Notes: generated from the letters alone by a model not told the origin. A stretch of 39,503 nt of DNA from Candidatus Aphodovivens avistercoris (GCA_018710945.1 DVIW01000023.1:1-39503); one strand, 5' to 3'. Shown: positions 8,094-16,664, numbered from the stretch's first letter. A program made the numbers and translations.

Positions 8094-8657
8094 TCAAACC
8101 TGGGACACCGGCTCCGCCGACAGCCCGCGGCCCAGATCGTAGGCTTCTTGGAGCTTCGGGTTGCCCTCGATGGCGCCCTTCTCGTACACGCCGGGAACGC
8201 ACACCACGCCCTCGTCGCGCATATGCGTGTAAGCCGCGTTGATGCGGTACGTGTCGATGAGCGGCTGGGCGATGGCGGGGTCCTTGTCCTCGAACACGGC
8301 CAGCAGGCAGCACGACGTGATGCCGAACGGGTCGGCCAACCCGCAGTACATGCGGTCCATGAACGCCTTGATTTGCGCCGAGAACGTGAAGCAGTACACC
8401 GGCGTGGCGTAGACGATGGTATCGCACGCGCGCAGGATGCCGTAGAACGGCGTCATGGCGTCTTTGCGGAAGCAGATGCCCGCGTGCGAGAAGCAGTACT
8501 CGCAGCCGATGCACCCGGCGATATCGGCGTTGCCGGCATCGATCACCTCCGCGTGATGGCCCGCGTCCTCCGCGCCCCTGATGAACGCCTCGGCAAGCAG
8601 CCACGTGTTGCCGCCCCGGCGCGGGCTTCCGATGACCACGGCGATGTTGCGCGACAT
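8094..8657 (-). CDS. Iron-sulfur flavoprotein / NADPH-dependent FMN reductase-like protein
   Basis: A 187-residue flavodoxin-fold protein. The FMN phosphate loop is GSPRRGGNTWLLAEAF near the N-terminus. A compact cysteine motif, CIGCEYCFSHAGIC (C-x2-C-x2-C-x5-C, about residues 47-60), matches the [4Fe-4S] site of the Isf-type iron-sulfur flavoproteins of anaerobes. YATPVYCFTFSAQIKAFMDR is the conserved flavin-side segment of the family. It likely moves electrons between a donor and an unidentified acceptor in the cytoplasm. ATG 8657 is supported by a GGGGAAGGGGG ribosome binding site; an upstream in-frame codon has none. It stands alone. Confidence 0.85.
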   Translation of the reverse strand: MSRNIAVVIGSPRRGGNTWLLAEAFIRGAEDAGHHAEVIDAGNADIAGCIGCEYCFSHAGICFRKDAMTPFYGILRACDTIVYATPVYCFTFSAQIKAFMDRMYCGLADPFGITSCCLLAVFEDKDPAIAQPLIDTYRINAAYTHMRDEGVVCVPGVYEKGAIEGNPKLQEAYDLGRGLSAEPVSQV

Positions 8658-8817
8658 GGCGCCCCCTTCCCCTCGCCCAACGAAACGACGCCATTGTAGC
8701 GCGTCTGGCCGGCTGGTTGCGCAGCAGCGCCGCGCGCGGCAGCATCCCACACGGCCACGCCGCCCGTCCGTCAGCCTGCCGCCTACGCGCCGCGCGCATC
8801 TGCGCTACCATGGCCCC

Positions 8818-9030
8818 ATGGATGATTTCGAGAAAAGATGGCAGCGCATCCAAGACCAGCTGCGCATCCAGATGAACGGCGACGAGCAGCCGCGCTTCTC
8901 CAGCGGACGGACCCTGTTCGGCATCCGCAGCGCCGCCGAAGAGAAGATGGACCGCTTCGCCCGCGAGATCGAGGACGAGATGAACCGAAAGCGCCGCGCT
9001 CGCGAAGAGGGCGAACGCGGCGCGCACTAG
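8818..9030 (+). CDS. Small highly charged helical protein, unknown function
   Basis: A 70-residue protein beginning MDDFEKRWQRIQDQL, rich in Glu, Arg and Lys, with predicted long amphipathic helices and no membrane segment. I do not recognise a family. The charged, helix-favouring composition differs from the Ala/Arg/Pro nonsense typical of shadow frames in this GC-rich DNA, which is why I call it. No Shine-Dalgarno sequence precedes ATG 8818; instead a TACCAT hexamer lies 5-10 bases upstream, so the message could be leaderless. The frame stays open upstream, but that part has shadow-like composition. Confidence 0.55.
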   Translation: MDDFEKRWQRIQDQLRIQMNGDEQPRFSSGRTLFGIRSAAEEKMDRFAREIEDEMNRKRRAREEGERGAH

Positions 9031-9075
9031 CCTCCGTCACGGCCGCCCCAGCACCTGCCCGCGGCGGCGGCGCGA

Positions 9076-9732
9076 CTACATCCGCTGGTTCAACGGATCG
9101 TCATGGTAGCAGCAGCGCGTGCTGTAGGCCAGCACGCGCTCCGCCTCGGCCAGCGAACCGTAACCCTGCAGCCGGGCCGTGGCCTCCTGGGTGGTGAGGT
9201 AGAGGTTCTCCCCGGCTTCCTCGGCCTCGTCGTAGCGCTTCGCCAGAAGCTCCAGCGTGCGGGGGCTGTAGGTCTGCAGCTCGCAGTAGTCGTAGGTCTC
9301 CAGCGAGGTGTCGCGCTCGCTGTCCTCGTTGGAATGCAGCGGACGGCCGGCGCCGCACACGTAGGGGAACTCCTCGCGCGCCTGCTCCACCCAGGCCACC
9401 ATGCGCTCGGTCAGATGGCGCGCCATGGCTCGGACGCCCTCCTCCACCGGCGGCAGCAGGGCCTTTAGCTTCTCGTACTCCTCCGGCTCGGTGAACTCCA
9501 TCATGCGCGCGTACTTCTCCATCATGGGGTTGCGCCCCTCCGCGCGATAGTTGGCCAGATCGTCCAGCCACGACTGCACGATCTCGTCGTTCCAGGCCAG
9601 CGCCTGGCCGCTGCGCATCGCCCTGAACGTGTTCCAGTCGTCCTGGCACGAGGCGCGGCCGTTTTCGCCCTGCACCTTCTGGAAGAAGTCCCACTCCTCC
9701 GCCACCAGCTTGTCGATCAGCTCCTGGTTCAT
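9076..9732 (-). CDS. DUF4125 family protein
   Basis: A 218-residue protein that fits the DUF4125 family: N-terminal LIDKLVAEEWDFFQKVQG, the block SCQDDWNTFRAMRSGQ, then a long acidic helical part with ARMMEFTEPEEY and a C-terminal Tyr/Asp-rich tail. The function is unknown. ATG 9732 is supported by a GGGGG ribosome binding site at 6 bases; the frame is open a further 24 bases upstream. The gene upstream on the same strand (9880-10818) is a DUF4037 protein, and these two families are often found together or fused, which suggests one shared pathway. 147 bases separate them, so they may or may not share a transcript. Confidence 0.8.
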   Translation of the reverse strand: MNQELIDKLVAEEWDFFQKVQGENGRASCQDDWNTFRAMRSGQALAWNDEIVQSWLDDLANYRAEGRNPMMEKYARMMEFTEPEEYEKLKALLPPVEEGVRAMARHLTERMVAWVEQAREEFPYVCGAGRPLHSNEDSERDTSLETYDYCELQTYSPRTLELLAKRYDEAEEAGENLYLTTQEATARLQGYGSLAEAERVLAYSTRCCYHDDPLNQRM

Positions 9733-9879
9733 GCGTAACCCCCGCTCGTTTGCCACTAAATTCGTAGCATTATTTTCCCACCGACGGACCAGGCCCGCAA
9801 GCCGCCGTCGCAGCGTTGTGCACTGTGCCCGAATCCGCCGCCCGCTTATGGGCGCATGCGCCCCGCCCGCGCCGCAACC

Positions 9880-10818
9880 TCACACGCGATAGGCCATCAG
9901 CGGCAGCTCCCGAATGGCCTCGTGCCGCACGGCCGCCTGCACCTGCCGGGCATGGTCGAGCAGAAAGTCGCTGCCGGAGGCGGACAGCCCCTCGCCGCGC
10001 AGCAGCCCGATGACGATGCCGCTGGCCTCCTCAACGGCCCCTTCCTGCTGCAGCGGATTGCCGGCCGCCAGCGCGTCGAGGCGCGCAGCCAAGCGCACGC
10101 CTTCCCGGGGAAGGTCCGCCAGCGCCCGGTTCGCCCACTTGTAGTAGGGGCGGTAGCGGCGGTTCAGCAGAAACGCCGCCGCCTGCACGTGGTGGACGAA
10201 CCGGCCGAGCGCCTCAAGCGCGGCCGCCGCCTCGCCGCGGCGCAGGCAGCGGGCGTAGTTGTACTGGCCCGCCTGGGCGGCCAGCGCGCAGTGGGCCGCC
10301 AGCTTCTTCAGGCGGATGTCCTCGGGGTAGTAGGCCTCAAACTCGGCGCGCATCGCCATGAACCGGCACGGCCCGCCATCGGCCGGCTGCTCGAACACGC
10401 GCCCGTTCACGCACAGGGCAAGCGCTTCGTCATCAAGCGCCAACCACTGCCCCACCGTGCGCGGCGGCTCGTCCAGCCCGATGAAGCGCCGGTAGAACGC
10501 GCCAGCATCCAGCACGCCCACGCGCCCCGCGCCCTCGGGCTCTTCGCGCCGCTCGAACCCTGCGAAGCGCCGGGGCAGCGCTTCGTAGGCGCGCTGCAGT
10601 TCTGCGCCGAAGCGGGCGAAGTCCTCCGAGTCCAGCCACACGCAGAACCCCGGACCCCAGTCGTGGTCGCGCGACGTCTCGTCGTCGTACCCGAAGCACT
10701 CCGACCCCTCGCCCGCAAGCCCCGCGCACCAGCGCGCCGCCGCCTCCGGGCACGCCGCGGCAAGCGCCGGACGCCCCACCTCGCGCCAGTACCGCTCCGA
10801 AAGCTCCAAGCCCTGCAT
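9880..10818 (-). CDS. DUF4037 nucleotidyltransferase-like protein
   Basis: A 312-residue protein. The motif ETSRDHDWGPGFCVWLD near residues 47-63 is the DUF4037 signature, which lies where nucleotidyltransferase-fold (MNT/kanamycin-type) enzymes carry their metal-binding acidic residues. The rest is helical, with KKLAAHCALAAQAGQYNYARCL and FLLNRRYRPYYKWANRAL, as in this family. Transfer of a nucleotide to a small molecule or protein is plausible but unproven. ATG 10818 is chosen because GGGAGGG precedes it closely; another ATG 12 bases upstream has no ribosome binding site. It sits just upstream of the DUF4125 gene and likely works with it. Confidence 0.8.
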   Translation of the reverse strand: MQGLELSERYWREVGRPALAAACPEAAARWCAGLAGEGSECFGYDDETSRDHDWGPGFCVWLDSEDFARFGAELQRAYEALPRRFAGFERREEPEGAGRVGVLDAGAFYRRFIGLDEPPRTVGQWLALDDEALALCVNGRVFEQPADGGPCRFMAMRAEFEAYYPEDIRLKKLAAHCALAAQAGQYNYARCLRRGEAAAALEALGRFVHHVQAAAFLLNRRYRPYYKWANRALADLPREGVRLAARLDALAAGNPLQQEGAVEEASGIVIGLLRGEGLSASGSDFLLDHARQVQAAVRHEAIRELPLMAYRV

Positions 10819-10927
10819 GCACCCTCCCAACCATCCCGAACCGCCGTCAGAGCTGACGGGGCGAACGAACCGGGCCGCCGTGCCCGCGCGCGTCCGCGCG
10901 CTGTCCCCTTCGCCACCCCTTCAGCAA

Positions 10928-10953
10928 AACGCCCCCTGGTGACAGGGGGCGTT
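10928..10953 (-). terminator. Rho-independent terminator of the CoA-transferase gene
   Basis: AACGCCCCCT (10928-10937) and AGGGGGCGTT (10944-10953) form a perfect 10-bp stem with a 6-base loop. Read on the minus strand the stem runs into TTTT. It lies about 47 bases after the stop of the CoA-transferase gene. Confidence 0.8.
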
Positions 10954-11000
10954 GCAGCAGCGGTTCGCCATGCCGGCCGCTTAAGCCGGCGCCATCCGAA

Positions 11001-12560
11001 CTACGACAGGAAGTCGCCCAGCTTGCCCCACTTCTCCTGGAAGATGTCGGGGTTCATCAGCTTCAGGTCGGGCGAGATCTCGGGACGGAAGCCCATGTGG
11101 GCAAGCACGTCCTTCTCCATGTCGATGCCCGGCGCGATCTCGATGAGGGTCACCTTGCCGTCGATCAGCTTGAACACCGCACGCTCGGTGACGTAGAGGA
11201 CCGTCTGGTCGGGGCGCGCGTACTGGCCGGCGAAGGTGATCTGCTCCACCTCGTCGACGAACTTGGCCGCCGTGCCCTCCTGGTCGATGACCAGCTTGCC
11301 GTCTTCGATGTGCTCCTTGGCCTTCGCCATGAAGGTGCCCGCGAACACGATCTTCTTGGCGCTGTTGGTGATGTCGATGAACCCGCCCGGGCCAGTGGGG
11401 CGGTTGCCGAACTTCGAAACGTTCAGGTTGCCGTGCTTGTCGGCCTGGGCCAGACCCAGGAAGGTGATGTCCACGCCGCCGCCGTCGATGAAGTCGAACA
11501 TGTCGTTGTGCACCATGATGCACTCGGCGTTGTAGTTGCTGCCGAAGTTCGGAAGCGCCGCGGGCACGCCGCCCACGCCGCCCGCCTCGGCGACGATGGT
11601 GATCTCGTCGGTGTAGCCTTCCTCGGACACGATGGCCGACACATCAGCGGGAATGCCCACGCCTACGTTGCCGACCGCGCCCTTGCGGACCTCCATCGCG
11701 GCGCGACGGCAGATGATCTTGCGCGGCGACAGGTCGAGCACGGGAAGCTCGGAAAGCGGCTTTTTGATCTGGCCGGAAAACGACGGATCGTAGTAGACGC
11801 CCTCGGTCTGCCAGCAGGCGTCCTGGCTGGTGGCCTGCACCACGTAGTCCACCAGGATGCCGGGGATGCGCACGTCCTTCGGGTTGAGCGTGCCCTTCTT
11901 CGCCAGGTACTCCACCTGCACGATGACGATGCCGCCGGAGTTGTGCGCGGCGGTGGCCACGGCCAGGCCCTCGTTCATGACGCTCTCGTTGGCGAAGGAG
12001 ATGTTGCCGTTCTCGTCGGCGATGGTGCCGCGCAGCAGCGCCACGTCAAGCGGGAAGCTCTTGTAGAACAGGTACTCCTCGCCCTGGAACTCGATGAGCT
12101 CCACCAGGTCCTCAGTGGTGACCTCGTTCATCTTGCCGCCTTCGACGCGCGGGTCGACGAACGTGCCAAGGCCCACCTTGGTCATGAGGCCGGGACGGCC
12201 CGCGGCGATCTCGCGCCACAGGTTCACGATGACGCCCTGCGGCAGGCAGTGGCAGTGGATCTTGTTCTCGAGCACCAGCTTGCACAGCGCGAACGCCGAG
12301 CCGATGTGCGCGCCGGACCAGTGGGTCACCAGGCCCGGGCCTGCCTCGCCCAGATGCGTGACGCCGCGCTCTTTCCAGTCGCCCATGGCGCAACCCTGCT
12401 TCAGGTTCAGGTTGCACGGGTGGCCCGTCTCCGCGAAGCTGTCGCGAATCGCAAGGGAAACCTCCTCCGGCCAGCCGGACAAGCCCATGCCGGCAAGGCC
12501 CACGGTGGCGCCGTCGGGGATGAGCTTCGCCGCTTCCTGTGCAGTGATGAACTTCGCCAT
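11001..12560 (-). CDS. Acyl-CoA:acetate/propionate CoA-transferase (class I, Pct/YdiF-like)
   Basis: A 519-residue fusion of the two class I CoA-transferase halves, the size of clostridial propionate CoA-transferase (Pct). The N-terminal half has the GLAGMGLSGWPEEV loop; the C-terminal half has VGNVGVGIPADV and IVAEAGGVGGVPA, where Glu325 is the likely nucleophile that forms the glutamyl-CoA thioester (Glu324 in C. propionicum Pct, from memory). It would exchange CoA between short-chain acids in fermentation. The start at 12560 is clear: GGAGGTTTTA precedes the ATG. A strong terminator follows. It is divergent from a glycyl-radical activase gene, with 422 bases between. Confidence 0.88.
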   Translation of the reverse strand: MAKFITAQEAAKLIPDGATVGLAGMGLSGWPEEVSLAIRDSFAETGHPCNLNLKQGCAMGDWKERGVTHLGEAGPGLVTHWSGAHIGSAFALCKLVLENKIHCHCLPQGVIVNLWREIAAGRPGLMTKVGLGTFVDPRVEGGKMNEVTTEDLVELIEFQGEEYLFYKSFPLDVALLRGTIADENGNISFANESVMNEGLAVATAAHNSGGIVIVQVEYLAKKGTLNPKDVRIPGILVDYVVQATSQDACWQTEGVYYDPSFSGQIKKPLSELPVLDLSPRKIICRRAAMEVRKGAVGNVGVGIPADVSAIVSEEGYTDEITIVAEAGGVGGVPAALPNFGSNYNAECIMVHNDMFDFIDGGGVDITFLGLAQADKHGNLNVSKFGNRPTGPGGFIDITNSAKKIVFAGTFMAKAKEHIEDGKLVIDQEGTAAKFVDEVEQITFAGQYARPDQTVLYVTERAVFKLIDGKVTLIEIAPGIDMEKDVLAHMGFRPEISPDLKLMNPDIFQEKWGKLGDFLS

Positions 12561-12681
12561 TAAAACCTCCTTAGAAAAGGGATGATTGTTCGGCGGTCGG
12601 CACCGACGCGCCCAAGCCGGCGGCGACCCTCCCCTTACGTCTCCGTCGGCGATGGGGGCGCGCGCACCGTTCCACCGCTGC

Positions 12682-12687
12682 ACTATA
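12682..12687 (-). promoter_or_regulatory. -10-like TATAGT for the CoA-transferase gene
   Basis: TATAGT on the minus strand, about 122 bases before the start codon at 12560, inside CTAGACTATAGTGC. No good -35 is seen in the GC-rich sequence upstream. Confidence 0.4.
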
Positions 12688-12833
12688 GTCTAGCACCCGC
12701 GCCGGGGGGCACGGCGCACGCTTCCGGCAAGAAACTCTGTGCATACATAACAATTCCCCGGAGGAGAATCGACGCAAGCGGCCAAACCCGTCCGTCACGC
12801 GCTGCGCCCGCGCCCCGGGGCCGTGCGCTTCCC

Positions 12834-12839
12834 TATAAT
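12834..12839 (+). promoter_or_regulatory. -10-like TATAAT for the glycyl-radical activase gene
   Basis: A perfect TATAAT in otherwise GC-rich DNA, about 144 bases before ATG 12983. The matching -35 region (about 12811-12816, CGCCCC) is poor, so an activator or an alternative sigma contact may be needed. Confidence 0.45.
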
Positions 12840-12982
12840 CGGGGCGAGAGATGCGCCAACCGCGCGGAGGCCCCGCCGCCCGCCTGCCGGCACCTGCCGC
12901 AGGACGGGCCGAACGGAGGCCCAAGACGCCCAGGCGCACGCGAACGCAGGCAAGGCGTCCACGCACGCGGAAGGGGGCTCCC

Positions 12983-13909
12983 ATGGAGCAGGAGGATCTG
13001 AAATCCGTCACCGGCACGGTGTTCAACGTGCAGCACTACAGCATCCACGACGGCCCCGGCATCCGCACGAACGTGTTCGTGAAGGGCTGCCCGCTGCGCT
13101 GCCTGTGGTGCTCCAACCCTGAATCGCAGCTTCCCGAGCCCCAGCTGATGTACCTTGAGGACAAGTGCACCGGCTGCGGCGCCTGCATCGCCGCCTGCCC
13201 GCACGACGCGGTGGAACGCCAGCCGGACCGCCCCGAGAAGGTGCGCACCGACCGCGACCGCTGCGTCGCCTGCGGCGCGTGCGTCGCGGGCTGCCCCACT
13301 GAGGCGCGCACCATCTCCGGCGAGACGATGACCGCCGGCGAGGCGTATCTGCAGGTGGAAGAAGACCGGCTGTTCTACGGCGACGAAGGCGGCCTGACCG
13401 TCGGCGGCGGCGAAGCGCTGGCGCACCCCCACTTCACCCGCGCGCTGGTGACGCTGTGCAAGGAATCGGGCATGTCCACCTGCGTGGAAACCTGCGGCGC
13501 GGTAGCCTGGGAGCAAATGCGCCCCGTCCTGGAGAACGTGGATCTGGTGCTCTACGACCTCAAGCAGATGGACTCCGCCAAGCACAAGGAGTACACCGGC
13601 CTGGGCAACGAGCTGATCCTGGACAACCTGGAGCGCATCTCGAAGGAGACCGACTGCACCATCATCGTGCGCTGCCCGGTGATCCCGCCCTGCAACGACT
13701 CCCCCGAAGAGATGCACGCCATCGGGAAGTGGCTGGTGGAAAAGGGCATCCGCGTGAGCGAGATCGATCTTTTGCCCTACCACAGCCTCGGCGAGGGCAA
13801 GCGCATGCAGCTGGAGCGCGAGAAGGGCTTCGTGAGCGAGGTGCCCGACGCCGCCTACGTGGAAAGCCTGCGCGACATCCTGCGCGGCTACGGCTTCCTG
13901 GTGAAGTAG
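12983..13909 (+). CDS. Glycyl-radical enzyme activating protein (radical SAM, pyruvate formate-lyase activase family)
   Basis: A 308-residue radical SAM enzyme that would use S-adenosylmethionine to place a glycyl radical on a partner enzyme. The SAM cluster motif is C36-x3-C40-x2-C43 in KGCPLRCLWCSNPE. Between it and the barrel lies a ferredoxin-like insert with two [4Fe-4S] motifs (C62/65/68/72 and C94/97/100/104), which marks the longer activases of dehydratase, decarboxylase or lyase-type glycyl-radical enzymes rather than the short PflA. HDGPGIRTNVFVKGC is the family N-terminus. ATG 12983 follows an AAGGGGG site. No glycyl-radical enzyme gene is in the window, so its partner must be elsewhere. 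A terminator follows at 13998. Confidence 0.88.
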   Translation: MEQEDLKSVTGTVFNVQHYSIHDGPGIRTNVFVKGCPLRCLWCSNPESQLPEPQLMYLEDKCTGCGACIAACPHDAVERQPDRPEKVRTDRDRCVACGACVAGCPTEARTISGETMTAGEAYLQVEEDRLFYGDEGGLTVGGGEALAHPHFTRALVTLCKESGMSTCVETCGAVAWEQMRPVLENVDLVLYDLKQMDSAKHKEYTGLGNELILDNLERISKETDCTIIVRCPVIPPCNDSPEEMHAIGKWLVEKGIRVSEIDLLPYHSLGEGKRMQLEREKGFVSEVPDAAYVESLRDILRGYGFLVK

Positions 13910-13997
13910 CCGCCTGCGCTGCGGCGGCGCGCGACGGCGCGCAGCAGCGAATTCCGCTGCAGACAGGCGCCGCCGCGCTGACCGAAACGCCCTCCCT

Positions 13998-14035
13998 GCG
14001 CCCGCACGGAGCCCTTCTCTCCGCGCGGGCGCTTT
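13998..14035 (+). terminator. Rho-independent terminator after the activase gene
   Basis: GCGCCCGC (13998-14005) pairs with GCGGGCGC (14025-14032), and inside this CGGAG (14007-14011) pairs with CTCCG (14019-14023) after one A-C mismatch; the loop is 7 bases. TTT follows on the plus strand. It lies about 90 bases after the activase stop and also faces the convergent thioesterase gene. Confidence 0.7.
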
Positions 14036-14065
14036 CGCGTCCGGCGGCGAAGACGGGACAGGCCC

Positions 14066-14536
14066 CTACGCGTTCACCGTCGGGCGGGCCTGGCAGGGGC
14101 CGGTGTAGACGATGGGCGGCACCGGCAGCCCCTTCTCCACGAGGCGCGCGATGGGCGCGACCATCGTGAGCATGGTGCCCTCCGACAGCACCGCGCCCTC
14201 TTCGTCGTAGGCCGCGATGCGCCAGAACTGCTTGCGGCCGCCGTGGCGCGAGGGCTCTTCCCGCTCGATGTCGGCCACGCCGCGCACCACGCCGCCGAGG
14301 TTGCCGCTCTTGCGGTGCGTCACGTCGATGTTGATGCCGAAGGGGCGCTCCGTCTCGGGATCGGTGCGCGCGGCCGCCCCGTAGCTTGCCGCCGACTCCA
14401 GCACCACCAGCGTGGCGCCGCCGTGCAGAAAGCCCCACTCCTGCAGCACCTTCTCACTGATGGGCATGGTCAGCTCCACGTGGTCGGGCGTTATCTGGAC
14501 GATGGAGATGTCCAGGGTGTCAAGCAGGGTCTTCAT
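14066..14536 (-). CDS. PaaI-type hotdog-fold thioesterase
   Basis: A 156-residue hotdog protein. The segment GFLHGGATLVVLESAASYGAA is the PaaI/YdiI thioesterase signature: HGG lies at the start of the central helix, and the Glu in VLESAA is at the usual catalytic position. NIDVTHRKSGNLGGVVRGVA forms the next strands. It likely hydrolyses an acyl-CoA thioester, substrate unknown. Its start at 14536 (AAAGGA site about 12 bases upstream) lies 17 bases inside the 3' end of the flippase-like gene, so the two are translationally linked. It ends the three-gene minus-strand operon. Confidence 0.83.
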   Translation of the reverse strand: MKTLLDTLDISIVQITPDHVELTMPISEKVLQEWGFLHGGATLVVLESAASYGAAARTDPETERPFGINIDVTHRKSGNLGGVVRGVADIEREEPSRHGGRKQFWRIAAYDEEGAVLSEGTMLTMVAPIARLVEKGLPVPPIVYTGPCQARPTVNA

Positions 14537-15743
14537 CGGAGACGGGCTTCCTTTCAGCATCGCGTTCGGGCACATCGGCACGGCAGGGGATCTCTTCCCG
14601 CCGAAGCACGCGGACATGGTGGGAGGTGTCGAGCAGCCGGACGGGAAGCGCCTCGTGCTCTTCTTCGGCGGCGGGCTGCGCCGTGCCAGGCGCCGCCGCA
14701 TCCGCCGGTTCGGCCTCCGGCGGCAGCTTGCCCTTCGCCTCGCCGCGGAACGTCTTGGTGACGTTGATCAGGATGGCGCCGATGACGAAGGGCATCCAGA
14801 ACACGATGCCGCGGTACACCAGGCCGATGGCCATGCCCGCCGCGCTCGACTCGCCGAACGCCGTGAAGGCCACCACCACCATCGCCTCCACCACGCCCAC
14901 GCCCTGCGGGGTGATGGAGATCATCGCGAACAGCGTGGCCACCACGTAGCCGCACACCAAAGGCTCGATCAGGTTGACGCCGAACGCCACGCCCACCAGG
15001 CAGAAGCACGACAGCTCGCACAGCGACGCGATAAGCGAGCACCCGAAGGCCGCCAGCGTCGGGCGCGGATTGCGCCCGATGAGCCCCGCCGCGTCGGAGA
15101 ACGATCCCACCGTGCGCTCGGCCCAGGGCTTGAGGGGGTTCTTCTTGAAGCGCATGAGCACGCGGTTGATGAGCCGCTCGATGGGCCCCAGCACCCGCAG
15201 CACCGCCGAGGGGCGCTTGCGACCCAGCACCATCACGCAGATCATGGCGCTGACCAGCACCACCACCAACAGTCCCAGAAGGAACCACAGCGGCGAGAGT
15301 CCCACGGTAAGCGCCAGCAGCACGAACGCCAAGATCATGATGGTGGCGAAGGCGCCGTCGATGGTGATCTGCATCAGCAGCGCGGCCGAGGTGGCCTTGC
15401 CCGCCGCGATGCCGCGCTTGCGCGCGTCGTTCACCACCAGCGTGGTACCGGCCAAATTCAGCGAGGGCGCGATGGTGTTCATGAAGAAGGTGCCGAACAC
15501 CAGGGGCAACGTGGCGCGCGGGCTCATGTGCTCGTGCACCGCCTTGAAGCAGAACTTGTAGGCGAAGCTCTGCGAGAGGTACTTGCCCAGCTGCGTGAGC
15601 ACCGCAAGCACCAGCGGCAGCGCCGAGCCGCGCTTCATCGTCTCCACCAGCTCCACCAGCTGGTCGCCCCGCATGAGCACCACCGCCAAGACGATGATGA
15701 CCACCAGGCCCACCAGCAGAAGCCGTATGTTGTTGCCCTTCAT
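14520..15743 (-). CDS. Flippase-like / lysylphosphatidylglycerol synthase transmembrane-domain protein
   Basis: A 407-residue integral membrane protein. The first ~325 residues contain about eight hydrophobic helices with the family signatures FMNTIAPSLNLAGTTLVV and the late ISITPQGVGVVEAMVV, as in MprF/AglD flippase-like (UPF0104) proteins. The last ~80 residues are a soluble, acidic, Ala/Glu-rich tail with no domain I recognise. There is no synthase domain, so a lipid or polyprenyl-linked molecule flippase role is likelier than aminoacyl transfer. It starts 24 bases after the acetamidase-like gene and overlaps the thioesterase by 17 bases. Confidence 0.82.
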   Translation of the reverse strand: MKGNNIRLLLVGLVVIIVLAVVLMRGDQLVELVETMKRGSALPLVLAVLTQLGKYLSQSFAYKFCFKAVHEHMSPRATLPLVFGTFFMNTIAPSLNLAGTTLVVNDARKRGIAAGKATSAALLMQITIDGAFATIMILAFVLLALTVGLSPLWFLLGLLVVVLVSAMICVMVLGRKRPSAVLRVLGPIERLINRVLMRFKKNPLKPWAERTVGSFSDAAGLIGRNPRPTLAAFGCSLIASLCELSCFCLVGVAFGVNLIEPLVCGYVVATLFAMISITPQGVGVVEAMVVVAFTAFGESSAAGMAIGLVYRGIVFWMPFVIGAILINVTKTFRGEAKGKLPPEAEPADAAAPGTAQPAAEEEHEALPVRLLDTSHHVRVLRREEIPCRADVPERDAERKPVSDEDPA

Positions 15744-15767
15744 GCGCGCCCCGCTTCGGCGTGCCGC

Positions 15768-16664
15768 CTACAGCGCGAAGCCGTAGGCGTCCAGCACGCG
15801 CTTGGGCACCATGAAGCGGACCGTCTTGTTCGGGTCCACCATCTGGCTCACGCGCACGTCGCCGCACAGGCTGAACAGCATCACCAGGTCGGCCGGATCC
15901 TGCCCCGTGCGCGCAGCCACCAGATCCACCAGGCGGTGCACCGCGCCGTCGGCCGCCTCGTCCAGCGACGGAGCGGAGTAGATCACGCCGAACTCGTCGG
16001 CGGTCTCCAGAAGCGGGGTGTCCAGCGCCAGGTCGGGCAGGGCCGTCAGCGTGACGGTGGCATGGCCGGCCACCTCGGCGCCCGACACGCTCACCTCGCC
16101 GTCGCCCATCACGGCGTGCATGTCGCCGCAGCCGAACAGCGCGCCATCAACCGCCACGGGGAAGTACAAGGTCGCGCCCGCACCGATCTGGGTGGTGTCC
16201 ATGTTGCCGCCGTGCGAAGAGGGCGTGCCGCAGTTCACCGGCTCGCCCGCCGGCGCCACGCCGATGACGCCGATCATGGGCTTCAAAGGCAGGCGCACCT
16301 TGTCGTCCCACACCAACTCGTCGCCCTCGACGGCGCACAGGCGCGTGCTCCAAGCCTCAAGCTTGTCGCCGTAGACGCCCTCGTCCTTGCCCGTGCAGCT
16401 GGCCGTCTGCGCGTCCAGCTCGATGCGCTCGATGGCAACCTTCAGCGCGCCGCCCGCAACCGCGCCCTCCACGTAGATGGGGCCGGTGGCCGGGTTGATG
16501 GCGTCCCAGTCGATGGAGTCCAGCTCGTCCTCGGGCGTCTGCACCTGGTTGCCGAAGCAGTCCTTCGTGCGGATGCGCACCGTCTCCCCCGAAGCCACCC
16601 GCAACGCCGGCTCCGCCCCCTTCGAGAACGCATAGAAGATCTTGTCATCAGAAAGCTCGATCAT
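15768..16664 (-). CDS. Acetamidase/formamidase family protein
   Basis: A 298-residue protein of the FmdA/AmdA family, which hydrolyses short amides to ammonia and the acid. Visible family blocks are IYVEGAVAGGALKVAIERIE, then MIGVIGVAP, then CGTPSSHGGNMDTTQIGAGATLYFPV and GALFGCGDMHAVMGDGEV, where His and Asp residues likely form the metal site. ATG 16664 follows an AGGAGAGGGGAAG ribosome binding site; an in-frame start upstream at 16760 gives a Lys/Arg-rich leader with no support. It is the first gene of the operon with the flippase-like and thioesterase genes. The true amide substrate is unknown. Confidence 0.85.
   Translation of the reverse strand: MIELSDDKIFYAFSKGAEPALRVASGETVRIRTKDCFGNQVQTPEDELDSIDWDAINPATGPIYVEGAVAGGALKVAIERIELDAQTASCTGKDEGVYGDKLEAWSTRLCAVEGDELVWDDKVRLPLKPMIGVIGVAPAGEPVNCGTPSSHGGNMDTTQIGAGATLYFPVAVDGALFGCGDMHAVMGDGEVSVSGAEVAGHATVTLTALPDLALDTPLLETADEFGVIYSAPSLDEAADGAVHRLVDLVAARTGQDPADLVMLFSLCGDVRVSQMVDPNKTVRFMVPKRVLDAYGFAL

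Larger units (their letters stand above)
12561..12982. other. Long divergent intergenic region with two promoters
   Basis: No gene is supported in this 422-base stretch. Frames are open because of high GC, but their products are Arg/Ala/Pro-rich with no ribosome binding sites. It holds a -10-like hexamer for each flanking gene and an AT-rich segment at about 12729-12762 with TGTGCATACATAACA (arms TGT...ACA), a possible regulator site of unknown identity. The rightward leader before 12983 is about 135 bases, long enough for regulation, but I see no convincing riboswitch fold. Confidence 0.5.
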
